Below, piece by piece: positions 1 through 8,031 of a DNA stretch of 11,879 nucleotides; the stretch's first letter is position 1, and every line of letters starts with the position of its first letter. Source of the DNA: an uncultured Blastocatellia bacterium (GTDB lineage Bacteria; Acidobacteriota; Blastocatellia; Pyrinomonadales; Pyrinomonadaceae). The notes under the pieces were generated by a model that saw only the letters and a program-made list of their open reading frames with translations, ran no database searches and was not told where the DNA came from. The DNA lies in assembly GCA_946480785.1 (NCBI GenBank), contig CAMLLD010000123.1, forward strand, positions 1 through 11,879. Reading direction: 5' to 3'. A program made the translations under genes and the position numbers.

Positions 1-1476
1 CTTCCCGAAGAAGACTACGGCTACATGTTTCTGAACGTGCAGCTTCCGCCGGCGGCGTCGCTCGAACGGACCAACGCGGTTTGCAAAAAGGTCGAGGACA
101 TCCTGGCGAAGACCGACGGCGTTGAGTACTACAACGCGATCGGCGGGTTCAGTCTTTTGAATCGCGTGTCGGCGAGTTACAACGGCTTCTTCTTCGTCGC
201 TTTGAAACCGTGGCACGAGCGCACGGCGGCGAATCTCCAGGCGCGCGCGATTTTGCAAACGCTCAACGGTCGCATGGCGAAAGAGATTCCCGAAGCGGCG
301 GCGATCGCGTTCATGCCGCCGTCGATTCCCGGACTCGGCAGTTCCGGCGGTTTCTCGTTCTGGCTTCAGGATCGCAGCGGCGGCTCGATCGACTACCTCG
401 ATCAAAACCTGCAGAAGTTTCTCGAAGCGGCGCGTAAACGGCCCGAACTGACCGGAGTTGTTTCCCCGTTCTCCGCGACGGTGCCGCAGGTTTACGCGGA
501 AGTCGATCGCGACAAGGTGTTGAAGCAGGGCGTCGCGGTCAGAGACGTTTATCAAACGATGCAGGCTTATCTCGGCGGCCTGTTTCTGAACCAGTTCAAT
601 CGCTTCGGGCGGCAATGGCGCGTGTTTCTGCAAGCCGAGGGTGAAGACCGCCTCGACGAAAGCAGCATTCAGCAGTTCTACGTGCGCAACAACGATCAGA
701 CGATGGTGCCGCTTTCGTCGCTCGTGACGACGAAGCGCATCACTGGTCCTGAGTACACGAACCGTTTCAACGTCTATCGCGCCGCGCAAGTGATCGGCTC
801 GGCCGCGCCGGGCTACAGTTCGGGCCAGGCGATGGACGCGCTCGAGGAAGTCGCGCGCCAAACGTTGCCGTCGCAGATGGGTTACGACTGGGCCGACCTT
901 TCTTACCAGGAGCGCGCGGCGTCGGGCACGGCGCTGAGCATCTTCGCGTTGTCGCTTGTGCTCGTGTTTCTGATTCTCGCGGCGCTCTACGAAAGCTGGT
1001 CGCTGCCGTTTTCAGTTTTGCTGACGGTGCCGATCGCGATCTTCGGCGCGTTTCTCGGGTTGTGGCTGCGCGATTACGACCTGGATGTTTACGCGCAGAT
1101 CGGACTCATCGTGCTGATTGGTCTCGCGGCTAAGAACGCGATTCTGATCGTCGAGTTTGCGAAGGCGGAATTGGAAAAGGGACGAAGCGTTGTGGACGCG
1201 GCGCTCGAAGGCGCGCGCTTGCGGCTGCGGCCGATCTTGATGACTTCGTTCGCATTCATTCTTGGTTGTTTGCCGTTGTGGTTTGCGTCGGGTTCGGGGG
1301 CCGCGTCGCGGCGCATTCTCGGCACGGTCGTGATCGTCGGCATGTTGGCCGCGACGGTGATCGGTATCTTCATCATCCCCGTTTCTTTCTTCATCGTCGA
1401 ACAGTTCACGATGCGGCTGTGGGCCAAGCGCCACGACACGGGGACTACTGCGGCCGAGCATGCGCCGGGAGACTGA
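1..1476 (+). CDS. RND (HAE1/AcrB-type) multidrug efflux permease, C-terminal half, 5' end outside window
   Basis: This is the inner-membrane proton-driven pump subunit of a tripartite efflux system. The frame is open from base 1: the residues before the first ATG (position 25) read LPEEDYGY and continue into [15 protein letters not shown], matching the AcrB segment around FLPEEDQG. The gene is therefore truncated by the window edge and does not start at 25. About 491 residues are present, fitting the second half of a protein of about 1,040 residues. A periplasmic porter region (to about residue 300) is followed by the second membrane bundle: a helix ending LAALYESW, a helix after DVYAQIGL, the [15 protein letters not shown] segment, RLRPILMTS and a last helix near [11 protein letters not shown]. 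The lysine of AAKNA (window residue 378) corresponds to AcrB Lys940 of the proton relay; the TM4 aspartates lie in the missing half. The outer-membrane factor follows after 4 bp, so the two are almost certainly one operon. Substrate cannot be predicted. Confidence 0.95.
   Translation, partial: LPEEDYGYMFLNVQLPPAASLERTNAVCKKVEDILAKTDGVEYYNAIGGFSLLNRVSASYNGFFFVALKPWHERTAANLQARAILQTLNGRMAKEIPEAAAIAFMPPSIPGLGSSGGFSFWLQDRSGGSIDYLDQNLQKFLEAARKRPELTGVVSPFSATVPQVYAEVDRDKVLKQGVAVRDVYQTMQAYLGGLFLNQFNRFGRQWRVFLQAEGEDRLDESSIQQFYVRNNDQTMVPLSSLVTTKRITGPEYTNRFNVYRAAQVIGSAAPGYSSGQAMDALEEVARQTLPSQMGYDWADLSYQERAASGTALSIFALSLVLVFLILAALYESWSLPFSVLLTVPIAIFGAFLGLWLRDYDLDVYAQIGLIVLIGLAAKNAILIVEFAKAELEKGRSVVDAALEGARLRLRPILMTSFAFILGCLPLWFASGSGAASRRILGTVVIVGMLAATVIGIFIIPVSFFIVEQFTMRLWAKRHDTGTTAAEHAPGD
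1467..1471 (+). promoter_or_regulatory. Ribosome binding site deciding the start of the outer-membrane factor
   Basis: GGGAG lies 9 nt upstream of the ATG at 1481, inside the last codons of the pump gene. It supports 1481 rather than the in-frame ATG at 1460, which would put a charged stretch (MRRETEA) ahead of the signal peptide. The position suggests translational coupling with the upstream gene. Confidence 0.6.
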
Positions 1477-1480
1477 AGCT

Positions 1481-2899
1481 ATGAAACACTTCGTCTCCGC
1501 AGTTTTAGCATTTAGTTTGGTGGCAACGAGCGCCTTCGGCCAGAAACAGCCGGACCAGAAACAGTCGCAAACGCCCGTGGTCCAAACACCGGATCAGTTT
1601 CGCGGCGTCGATCCGAACGCGCCGGCGACTCCGGCGTCGATTGGCGACCTGAAATGGTTTGAAGTCTTCAAAGATCCGGCGCTGCAAGAACTCGTCAACC
1701 GTGCGTTGCAGCGCAACTACGATCTGCGCGCGGCGGTCGCCCGCATCAACGCCGAGCGCGCGAACCTCGGGCTGGTGCGTTCGAACCAGTTTCCGCAGTT
1801 TGAAGCCAGCGGCGATCTCACGACGAATCGCAATTCGCAAAACGCGCTGAACATTCCCGGACAGAGCGGCGGCTCGCGCAGCATCGGCAGCGTCTTTCTT
1901 AACCTGCTGACCTTCGAGCTCGATATCTTCGGCCGTCGGCGAGCCGAGACGCGGGCTGCGCGTGCGGAGTTGCGTGTTGCAGAGGAAGATCGCCAAGCCG
2001 TGATGACCACGGTAGTGAGCGACGTCGCGACCGGTTACTTCAGTCTGCTCGAGCTCGACACCGAACTAGACATCGCGAAGCGCACGCTCGCCACACGCGA
2101 GCAATCGTTGCAACTCATTCGCGCGCGGCAGCAAGGCGGTCTCGCGACGCTGCTCGACGTGCGACAAGCGGAAGAGCTCGTCTACCAGGCGTCGCAAACG
2201 ATTCCCGACACGGAGCGTTTGATAGAACAGACTGAGAACCAGATCCGTCTTTTGCTCGGCGATAATCCCGGGCCGGTCACGCGCGGGCAGGCGTTGAATC
2301 AACAACAGGAATTGCCGGCGGTGCCGGCGGGTTTGCCTTCGTCGCTACTTACGCGCCGGCCTGACATTCGCGCCGCCGAACAGAACCTCGTGGCGCAGCG
2401 CGCGCTGGTCTCCGCGGCGCGCAAGGCGTACTTCCCGACGATCAGTTTGACGGGGCTGTTGGGTTTTCAAAGCGATCAGCTTTCGAGTCTGTTTGTTGGT
2501 CCAAGCCGCGCATGGACGTTCGTGCCGCAGATCACGCAACCGATCTTCACGGCGGGTAGATTGAAATCGGGCGTGAGGTTTGCGCGCGCGCAGCAGGAGC
2601 TTGCGGTTGTGCAGTACGAGCAAACAATTCAGACTTCGTTTCGCGAAGTTTCGGATGCGCTCGTGCAGTATCGCAAAGTCAAAGAGATTCGCACGCAGCA
2701 GGAGCTGCTCGTGACCACGCTGCGCGATCGCGAACGGCTCGCTTATCTACGCTACGAAGGCGGCGTGGATACGCTCTTGAACGCACTCGACGCGGATCGC
2801 GATCTCTTCGACGCCGAGCGCAATCTGACGCTTACAAAACGCAACGAGCTGCTCGCCTTAGTGCAACTCTACAAAGCCCTCGGCGGCGGTTGGCAATAA
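1481..2899 (+). CDS. Efflux outer-membrane factor, NodT/OprM (TolC-like) family
   Basis: This is the outer-membrane channel that would complete the tripartite pump and export substrates from the periplasm. The 472-residue protein starts with a signal peptide (MKHFVSAVLAFSLVATSAFG, cleavage probably before Gln). Family marks are the LKWFEVFKDPALQELVNRALQ segment, the long coiled-coil repeats (NYDLRAAVARINAERANLGL), the FELDIFGRRRAETRAARAEL motif, the internal second repeat beginning RRPDIRAAEQNLVAQRA with YFPTISLTG, and a terminal ALVQLYKALGGGW, which is typical of the NodT/OprM C-terminus. Length fits the family. It follows the RND permease by 4 bp. Many NodT-family members are lipoproteins, but no lipobox cysteine is visible here, so it appears to be cleaved by signal peptidase I. 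The start at 1481 was chosen for its ribosome binding site and for a clean signal peptide. Confidence 0.93.
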   Translation: MKHFVSAVLAFSLVATSAFGQKQPDQKQSQTPVVQTPDQFRGVDPNAPATPASIGDLKWFEVFKDPALQELVNRALQRNYDLRAAVARINAERANLGLVRSNQFPQFEASGDLTTNRNSQNALNIPGQSGGSRSIGSVFLNLLTFELDIFGRRRAETRAARAELRVAEEDRQAVMTTVVSDVATGYFSLLELDTELDIAKRTLATREQSLQLIRARQQGGLATLLDVRQAEELVYQASQTIPDTERLIEQTENQIRLLLGDNPGPVTRGQALNQQQELPAVPAGLPSSLLTRRPDIRAAEQNLVAQRALVSAARKAYFPTISLTGLLGFQSDQLSSLFVGPSRAWTFVPQITQPIFTAGRLKSGVRFARAQQELAVVQYEQTIQTSFREVSDALVQYRKVKEIRTQQELLVTTLRDRERLAYLRYEGGVDTLLNALDADRDLFDAERNLTLTKRNELLALVQLYKALGGGWQ

Positions 2900-2907
2900 G
2901 TGCCCTG

Positions 2908-2924
2908 ATCCGTGTCATCCGTGG
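2908..2924 (+). repeat. Short tandem repeat ATCCGTG with 9-bp period
   Basis: In the 40-bp gap between the outer-membrane factor and the VWFA-related gene, ATCCGTG occurs twice (2908-2914 and 2917-2923), followed by GTAGTCTTTGG. I recall similar ATCCGTG-type tandem units recurring between genes in GC-rich environmental genomes, but I cannot check that here. It has no visible hairpin. Confidence 0.4.
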
Positions 2925-2939
2925 TAGTCTTTGGCCCTC

Positions 2940-5099
2940 ATGAAGAGGCTTGTTTGGCTACTGGTGATATGCCTGAACGTCCACGCGCAGGAGCCGCAGG
3001 ACGTCGTGCGCATCACCACCACACTAGTCCAGGTTGACGTCGTCGTCACCAAAGACGGCAAACAAATCACGGATCTCAAACCCGAAGACTTCGAGATTTT
3101 TGAAGACGGCCGCCGCCAGCAGATAACAAACTTTGCCTACGTCTCTATCGCTCCTGCCACTTCGACTTCCACAAAGCTGGCCACGGAAGCAGTCGAGACG
3201 AGTGTGCCCAAGCCGCCACTGCCGCACGAGATCAAACGTACCCTCGTCATCGTTGTTGACGACCTGGGCATGTCGTTCGAAAGCATGGCGAACCTGCGAC
3301 GCTACCTGAGCAAATTCGTCAGCCAAAATTTAAGCTCGAACGATCTTGTCGCGATCATTCGCACCGGCGGCGAGGTTGGCGCCTTGCAACAGTTCACGAC
3401 CGATCCGCGCGTGCTGGCTAACGCGATCGCGGATCTCAAGTGGAACTCGTGCAGCCGCGTCGGTACCAGCGTGCTCGCGCCGGAGAGATCGTTGCTTTCG
3501 AGTACACCGCCGGAGGGTGCACTTCGTCCGTTCATGCGGCCCGATCGATCTCCGACAAGTGCACAAGTGGATCGAACCAACACGGCAAATGAGTCGAACC
3601 CCTGCCCAACTAAAGACTCACTCAGATACTCGATCCGAGCGATCCGTTTTATCCTGCGCGGCATGCGCGAACTCCCCGGCCGCAAGTCGATGATGCTCAT
3701 CTCCGACAACCTGCCGCTCGCGGCCCAGGAAAACTCACCGGTAGATTTCGGATTTAGCCGGCCCGTCAGAGAGAACGCCAACCTGATCGACGTGTGGACC
3801 CAGGCGACAAGCTACGGCGACGCGTTAGATGACCTTGCCGAACAAGCCAGTCGTTCGTCCGTGGTTATCTACGGCGTCAACGCGCAAGGAATGCAAACGA
3901 TTGGACCAAATGCGTCGGATGAGATCGACTTTCCGCCACTGCACAGAATGAGCGGAGTAATGCCGGAGCAGCAGAATCCGCTGTGGCGGGTGAACAACCA
4001 GCGGACAGGGGAATTGCGCAAGAGTGTCGAGGGCACGGCGCTGCTGACGGAGCGCACCGGCGGCTTCATGATCCGCAACACCAACGACTTCGGACTGGAG
4101 CGTGTGCTCGAAGATCAGAATGGTTATTACTTGCTCGGTTATCGTCCGGCAACCGAAACGTTCAATCGGCGACAGCATGCGATTCAAGTACGCGTCAAGC
4201 GTGGTGACTATATCGTGCGCACACGGTCGGGCTTTTACGGACTCACCGAGGAACCCGTTGTTGCCGCGTCGGAAGGCGATCGCCTGAACAAGGCGCTGAC
4301 CTCGCCCTTTGCTGCGAACGAAATCACAGTGCGATTGGCGCCGTTGTTTGCCGACGACCCCACACGCGGCTCGCTGTTGCGCCTGTTAGTCGCCGTCGAT
4401 GCGAAAGATCTCACCTTTACTGAAGAACCTGACGGCACGCACGTCGCGAATTTCGATCTCGACAGCGCATTGTTCGGCGACAACGGAAGAGTGGTCTACC
4501 GTCAGGATCAGAAAACAAACATCCGGTTACGCGGCCGGCCGTATGAGCGGGCGCTGAGCGAAGGAATTGTTTACGCGTTCGATTTGCCGGCTAAAGAAGC
4601 GGGTGCGTTTCAGTTGCGAGTCGCGGTGCGCGATTCGGCGACGCAAAAGATCGGCGCCGCGGGCCAATTCATCCACGTGCCGAAACTCGCGGACGGACAG
4701 TTGGCGCTGTCAGGCATTCTGCTCTACGCGGAGACTGACTCGAACAAAGCGGGAGTGAGCGAGCAGTTGCAAAGTAGCATGGTGCTGCGGCGGTTTCATC
4801 AGGGCGCGTCGCTCGTGTTTGGCTACACGATTTACAACGCGGTGCTCGACAAGAAATCGCATCTGCCGCAGTTGACGACGCAGACGGTCGTCTATCGCGA
4901 CTCGGTGAAAATCTACAGTTCGGATCGATCACTCGTTGGCGCTGCGGACCAGACGGACCTGAAACGGATCGCGACCGGCGCGCGTTTGCAACTTGGCCCA
5001 GCGCTCACACCCGGCGAGTATGTCGTGCAGATCGTCGTGGAAGATCAGGTGAGCAGGCGCACGGCAACGCAGGTGACGCAATTCGAGGTGGTGAAGTAA
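2940..5099 (+). CDS. Secreted VWFA-related protein (acidobacterial TIGR03436-like)
   Basis: The 719-residue exported protein has a signal peptide (MKRLVWLLVICLNVHAQ), then a short beta domain typical of the family: VQVDVVVTKDGKQITDL, KPEDFEIFEDGRRQQI. A von Willebrand factor A-like domain follows from about residue 98 (KRTLVIVVDDLGMS), with later strands near SMMLISDN and SSVVIYGVNAQGM. The family signature at its end is seen as DQNGYYLLGYRP (YYLLGY at 396-401), then IQVRVKRGDYIVRTRSGFYG. About 300 further residues form a poorly defined, probably beta-rich C-terminal domain. The metal-site motif is degenerate (D108-L-G-M-S112 instead of DxSxS). The mature protein shows two cysteines (171 and 222) flanking a loosely conserved loop. 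Its biochemical role is unknown; an envelope or extracellular adhesive role is inference. I prefer ATG 2940 over the in-frame TTG at 2931 because it gives a standard signal peptide; neither has a strong ribosome binding site. A PAP2 phosphatase follows after 9 bp. Confidence 0.88.
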   Translation: MKRLVWLLVICLNVHAQEPQDVVRITTTLVQVDVVVTKDGKQITDLKPEDFEIFEDGRRQQITNFAYVSIAPATSTSTKLATEAVETSVPKPPLPHEIKRTLVIVVDDLGMSFESMANLRRYLSKFVSQNLSSNDLVAIIRTGGEVGALQQFTTDPRVLANAIADLKWNSCSRVGTSVLAPERSLLSSTPPEGALRPFMRPDRSPTSAQVDRTNTANESNPCPTKDSLRYSIRAIRFILRGMRELPGRKSMMLISDNLPLAAQENSPVDFGFSRPVRENANLIDVWTQATSYGDALDDLAEQASRSSVVIYGVNAQGMQTIGPNASDEIDFPPLHRMSGVMPEQQNPLWRVNNQRTGELRKSVEGTALLTERTGGFMIRNTNDFGLERVLEDQNGYYLLGYRPATETFNRRQHAIQVRVKRGDYIVRTRSGFYGLTEEPVVAASEGDRLNKALTSPFAANEITVRLAPLFADDPTRGSLLRLLVAVDAKDLTFTEEPDGTHVANFDLDSALFGDNGRVVYRQDQKTNIRLRGRPYERALSEGIVYAFDLPAKEAGAFQLRVAVRDSATQKIGAAGQFIHVPKLADGQLALSGILLYAETDSNKAGVSEQLQSSMVLRRFHQGASLVFGYTIYNAVLDKKSHLPQLTTQTVVYRDSVKIYSSDRSLVGAADQTDLKRIATGARLQLGPALTPGEYVVQIVVEDQVSRRTATQVTQFEVVK

Positions 5100-5108
5100 C
5101 CGTATACG

Positions 5109-5816
5109 ATGTCGATCGCCACCGCCAGAAAGCGCCTGCTGGAACTCGTCAGTCTGTCACTGCTGCTCGGCCTCGCCACTGCCATCGCGGCGCTCGTTTT
5201 CTTCGGCTGGCTGGCTGACGAAGTGCTCGAAGGCGAAACGCGTCACTTCGACGACGTTACGCGCGCCGCCGTTCACACGCTCGCCTCGCCCGCGATGACC
5301 ACCACTATGCGTGGCATCTCGTTTCTCGGCTCGACGCTTTTTCTCACCGCCGCAACGATCTTCGTTGTCGCATTGTTTGCGTTGCGCAAGTGGGGCCGCG
5401 AAGCAAAACTCTTCGCGCTCACGATGATCGGCGCGTCAGTCTTGAACACCACGTTGAAGCTCACCTTCCAACGCCCGCGGCCGGTCCCATTCTTCAATCT
5501 CACCGCGCCGGAAACCTACAGCTTCCCCAGCGGTCACGCGCTCGCCAGTTGCTGCTTCTTCGCCGGGCTCGCCGCGATTCTTTCGGGCCGCATAAAGAGC
5601 AGACGCACGCGCACGATCGTCTGGATCGCCGCCGCAACGATGTTTCTTCTGATCGGTCTCTCGCGGATTTACCTCGGCGTGCACTACACGACCGACGTTA
5701 TCGCGGGTTTCGCCGCCGCTTTGATTTGGATTCTGGTGGTGAGGTTTGTAGAACTGCAACTCGCGCGGAGAAGACGCCGCGGCGCCGGCTCACAACTTCA
5801 AACGCATCTCGACTGA
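5109..5816 (+). CDS. PAP2-family membrane phosphatase (undecaprenyl-diphosphatase/lipid phosphatase type)
   Basis: This 235-residue integral membrane protein carries all three type-2 phosphatidic acid phosphatase motifs: K117-x6-R124-P125 (KLTFQRPRP), P140-S-G-H143, and S185-R186-x5-H192-x3-D196 (SRIYLGVHYTTD). H143 is the expected catalytic acid/base and H192 the nucleophile. Hydrophobic segments near residues 12-33, 72-91, 102-116, 146-158, 170-184 and 197-213 fit the usual six-helix arrangement. Such enzymes remove phosphate from lipid pyrophosphates or phosphatidic acid on the periplasmic face; which lipid is used here cannot be told. The gene begins 9 bp after the VWFA-related gene and is probably co-transcribed with it, although no strong ribosome binding site is visible. 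Its Arg-rich C-terminal tail (QLARRRRRGAGS) lies beyond the last helix, and its final 27 bp overlap the convergent kinase gene. Confidence 0.93.
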   Translation: MSIATARKRLLELVSLSLLLGLATAIAALVFFGWLADEVLEGETRHFDDVTRAAVHTLASPAMTTTMRGISFLGSTLFLTAATIFVVALFALRKWGREAKLFALTMIGASVLNTTLKLTFQRPRPVPFFNLTAPETYSFPSGHALASCCFFAGLAAILSGRIKSRRTRTIVWIAAATMFLLIGLSRIYLGVHYTTDVIAGFAAALIWILVVRFVELQLARRRRRGAGSQLQTHLD

Positions 5817-7160
5817 AAAACCGCCGCCATTCAAGTTAACCGCCTGAACCGATCCGCCGTGCATCCGCACCGCACGCTCGGTGATCGCGAGGCCGAGCCC
5901 GGTCCCGCCGCCGCTCTGCCGGTCGCGCGCATCTTCCGCGCGATAAAACGGTCGAAAGATCTTTTCGAGCGCTTCGTCGGGAACGCCCTTGCCGCGATCG
6001 CGAACACTGATCACCGCGAAGTGATCGACGTAGCCGTTCTGCCGGTTCAACGCGACTTCGACCGCCGTTCCTTCAGGCGTGAACCGCACCGCGTTGCGCA
6101 CGACGTTTTCGATCGCGCTGCGTAACAACTCCTCGACGCCGTTGATCGAGCAATCCTCAGTCGAAACCACTTGCACCGAACGGTTCACACTGCGCGCTTC
6201 GAAATCCGCGTCCTCTGCCACGTCGCGCACCAACGCCGCGAGATCGACGTCCGTTCGTTTGCGTCCGTCCGTGCCGCTTTCGAGCCGCGTCAACTCGAGC
6301 AGTTGGCTGATCATCTCGTTCAGATTGTCTGACTCACGCTCGATGCGATCCAACGCGCCGTTTGCTTCCGTCCCCGAACGCTGACGCGCGAGGCCAAGCG
6401 CGACGCCGAGCCGTGCTAGCGGCGAGCGGAGCTCGTGCGAGATGTCGCCGAGCAAACGTTGCTGCGCTTTGACCATCGACTCCAGTCGCTCGGCCATCAC
6501 GTTGAAATCGCGTCCGAGCTGCCCGACTTCATCGCGACGCTTCGTCAACCGGTTCGCGACGCGCGCGCCGAGATTTCCTTCCGCGAGCTCATTGGTCGTC
6601 GTGCGCAGTTTCAAAATTGGCGTCGTCAAATAACGCGACAACCAAAAACAAAAGATGCCGCCGATCACGAGCACGACGAGCAGGCGCAGAATCTGAGTCT
6701 GCAACCCGAGCTGAAACGGCGGCCGCGGAATGTGGGCCACGTACATGTAGCGCTGGCCTTTTGAGCTCACGACCGGACGCGCGACGAGCGTGTCGCGCCC
6801 TTCGACATTGAATTCAATCTCGCGACTCTCCGCGGCACGCGCGATCAGCTCGTTCGTGCCGGGAAAAACAGTCCGCCCCGAAAGCTCTTTGCCGTTCTCG
6901 TCGAAAAACGTCGCACTCACGCCCGACGACTTTTCCGTGGCCTGCAACGTTGACGTCAAAGCCGCAGCGCCCGACTGTTCGTAGATCTCCGCGGCCTTTT
7001 GCGCGTTTGGTCCAACCTGCGTGAGATCGCGCCACGAGCGGCGAATCGGCGTCGGCCGCGTGAGCGCAAAGATCGCGAAGGTCGCGACGTTGATGATGAT
7101 CATCGCGAGCCAGAACCAGATGAAAATCTTCAGATAAAGACTGCGAAAAGGGAGCTTCAT
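5790..7160 (-). CDS. cpxA: Sensor histidine kinase, CpxA-like
   Basis: This membrane-bound two-component sensor has 456 residues, close to E. coli CpxA. TM1 spans about 11-33 and TM2 about 157-176, enclosing a periplasmic sensor domain of about 120 residues. A HAMP linker (about 176-228) leads to the dimerisation/phosphoacceptor helix with LLGDISHELRSPLARL, where H242 is the phosphorylated histidine. The ATPase domain shows an N-box (ENVVRNAVRF, N352/N356), a G1 box (DRGKGVP, 388-394), an F-box (FRPFYR) and a G2 box (GGGTGLGLAI, 417-426). The phosphoacceptor segment strongly resembles CpxA, supporting the name, but the signal sensed is unknown. Its ATG overlaps the regulator's stop codon as ATGA (7157-7160), so the two are translationally coupled. 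Its 3' end overlaps the convergent PAP2 gene by 27 bp. Confidence 0.92.
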   Translation of the reverse strand: MKLPFRSLYLKIFIWFWLAMIIINVATFAIFALTRPTPIRRSWRDLTQVGPNAQKAAEIYEQSGAAALTSTLQATEKSSGVSATFFDENGKELSGRTVFPGTNELIARAAESREIEFNVEGRDTLVARPVVSSKGQRYMYVAHIPRPPFQLGLQTQILRLLVVLVIGGIFCFWLSRYLTTPILKLRTTTNELAEGNLGARVANRLTKRRDEVGQLGRDFNVMAERLESMVKAQQRLLGDISHELRSPLARLGVALGLARQRSGTEANGALDRIERESDNLNEMISQLLELTRLESGTDGRKRTDVDLAALVRDVAEDADFEARSVNRSVQVVSTEDCSINGVEELLRSAIENVVRNAVRFTPEGTAVEVALNRQNGYVDHFAVISVRDRGKGVPDEALEKIFRPFYRAEDARDRQSGGGTGLGLAITERAVRMHGGSVQAVNLNGGGFSVEMRLKL

Positions 7161-7861
7161 TCCGGTTTCTCTGCGGTTGCGCCGTAGATATAACCCACGC
7201 CGCGAATCGTCTTGATGCGTTCGAGGCCGTTCAGTTGATGGCCCAATTTCTTGCGCAGGTTACTCACGTGCATGTCGATGCTGCGATCGAACGGCGACAG
7301 TTCGCGTCCGAGTACTTCTTTGACAAGCTCTTCGCGTTTGACGATCTGACCCGCGTTGCGCAGCAGTATCTCGAGCAGATCGTATTCGACGCCGGTGAGC
7401 TCGACTATTTCTCCCGAGCGGCGCACGTTGCGTGTGTTCAAATCCATTTCGATGTCGCCGACCTTGATCGTTTCGCGCGCGACGCTTGCCGATTCGCCGG
7501 GTTGCGCGCGACGCAACACGGCGCGAATACGGGCGACGAGCTCGCGCGGATTGAAAGGCTTCGGCAGGTAATCGTCGGCGCCGATTTCCAAGCCCACAAT
7601 GCGATCGACGTCGTCGCCGCGCGCCGTGAGCATCAACACGGGAATGCGCGAGCGCGCTCTGATACGTCGCAACACGTCGAAACCATTCGTGCCCGGCAAC
7701 ATCACGTCGAGGACGACGAGATCGTGCTCGTTTGACAGAGCGCGATCGATGCCCCGCTCGCCGTTGTGAATCGCTTCAACCGTGTAACCTTCGGGTTGAA
7801 GATATTCGCCCACCAGCTCGCAGAGCCCGACGTCGTCGTCAATTACCAGGACGTGTTCCAT
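7157..7861 (-). CDS. cpxR: DNA-binding response regulator, CpxR-like (OmpR/PhoB class)
   Basis: The 234-residue regulator is the length of E. coli CpxR. The receiver domain (1-115) has the acidic pocket IDDD (D8-D10), phosphoacceptor D52 in VVLDVMLPG, T79 in LMLTARG, and K101 in LPKPFNPRELVARI. The winged-helix DNA-binding domain (about 131-228) contains LTGVEYDLLEILL, VLGRELSPFDRSIDMHVSN and IKTIRGVGYIY. The last two closely match CpxR, whose equivalents read VLGKRLTPFDRAIDMHISN and FKTLRGRGYL, so the family call is firm. I chose ATG 7861 because MEHVLVIDDD starts as CpxR does. The upstream in-frame ATG at 7888 has a better spaced AGG (7 nt) and would add nine residues (MSFNLAERP) whose codons look non-coding; the real start could be either. 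CpxR-like boxes lie upstream in the divergent region, so autoregulation is likely. Confidence 0.93.
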   Translation of the reverse strand: MEHVLVIDDDVGLCELVGEYLQPEGYTVEAIHNGERGIDRALSNEHDLVVLDVMLPGTNGFDVLRRIRARSRIPVLMLTARGDDVDRIVGLEIGADDYLPKPFNPRELVARIRAVLRRAQPGESASVARETIKVGDIEMDLNTRNVRRSGEIVELTGVEYDLLEILLRNAGQIVKREELVKEVLGRELSPFDRSIDMHVSNLRKKLGHQLNGLERIKTIRGVGYIYGATAEKPE

Positions 7862-7978
7862 TGGTCGTTCGGCCAAATTGAAAGACATATACATACCTGA
7901 GGGCAAGTCGCTCGGGCGTTGCCGATGGGCGATGCTCAGAAGTAAGTCGCATCCTACACGACGCGCTGTTTTCCGAGC

Positions 7979-7993
7979 GTAAAGAAGTGTCAA
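7979..7993 (+). promoter_or_regulatory. CpxR-like box A (GTAAA-N5-GTCAA)
   Basis: GTAAA (7979-7983), five bases and GTCAA (7989-7993) make a direct-repeat operator like the E. coli CpxR consensus GTAAA-N5-GTAAA. It shares GTAAAG-N3-TGTCA with box B. It lies nearest the regulator gene, and its second half embeds a minus-strand TTGACA (7993-7988), though no good -10 follows. Binding is inference. Confidence 0.55.
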
Positions 7994-8010
7994 TCGCGCG
8001 CTCGGCTCCA

Positions 8011-8025
8011 CTGACAAAACTTTAC
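8011..8025 (-). promoter_or_regulatory. CpxR-like box B (GTAAA-N5-GTCAG, minus strand)
   Basis: Read on the minus strand this is GTAAA-GTTTT-GTCAG. It shares the 11 fixed bases GTAAAG-N3-TGTCA with box A in inverted orientation and lies 22 bp (about two helical turns) from box C in the same orientation. Confidence 0.55.
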
Positions 8026-8031
8026 ATTCCA

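Noticed and set aside
1..24. Start of the RND pump at ATG 25
   Set aside because: Codons 1-24 already encode the conserved LPEED motif in frame, so the gene continues beyond the left edge.
2931..2939. TTG start for the VWFA-related protein
   Set aside because: It adds only MAL before a normal signal peptide start at ATG 2940 and has no better ribosome binding site.
7235..7735. Plus-strand open frame (166 codons) opposite the response regulator
   Set aside because: The minus strand encodes all CpxR-family key residues, while the plus frame has no recognisable feature.
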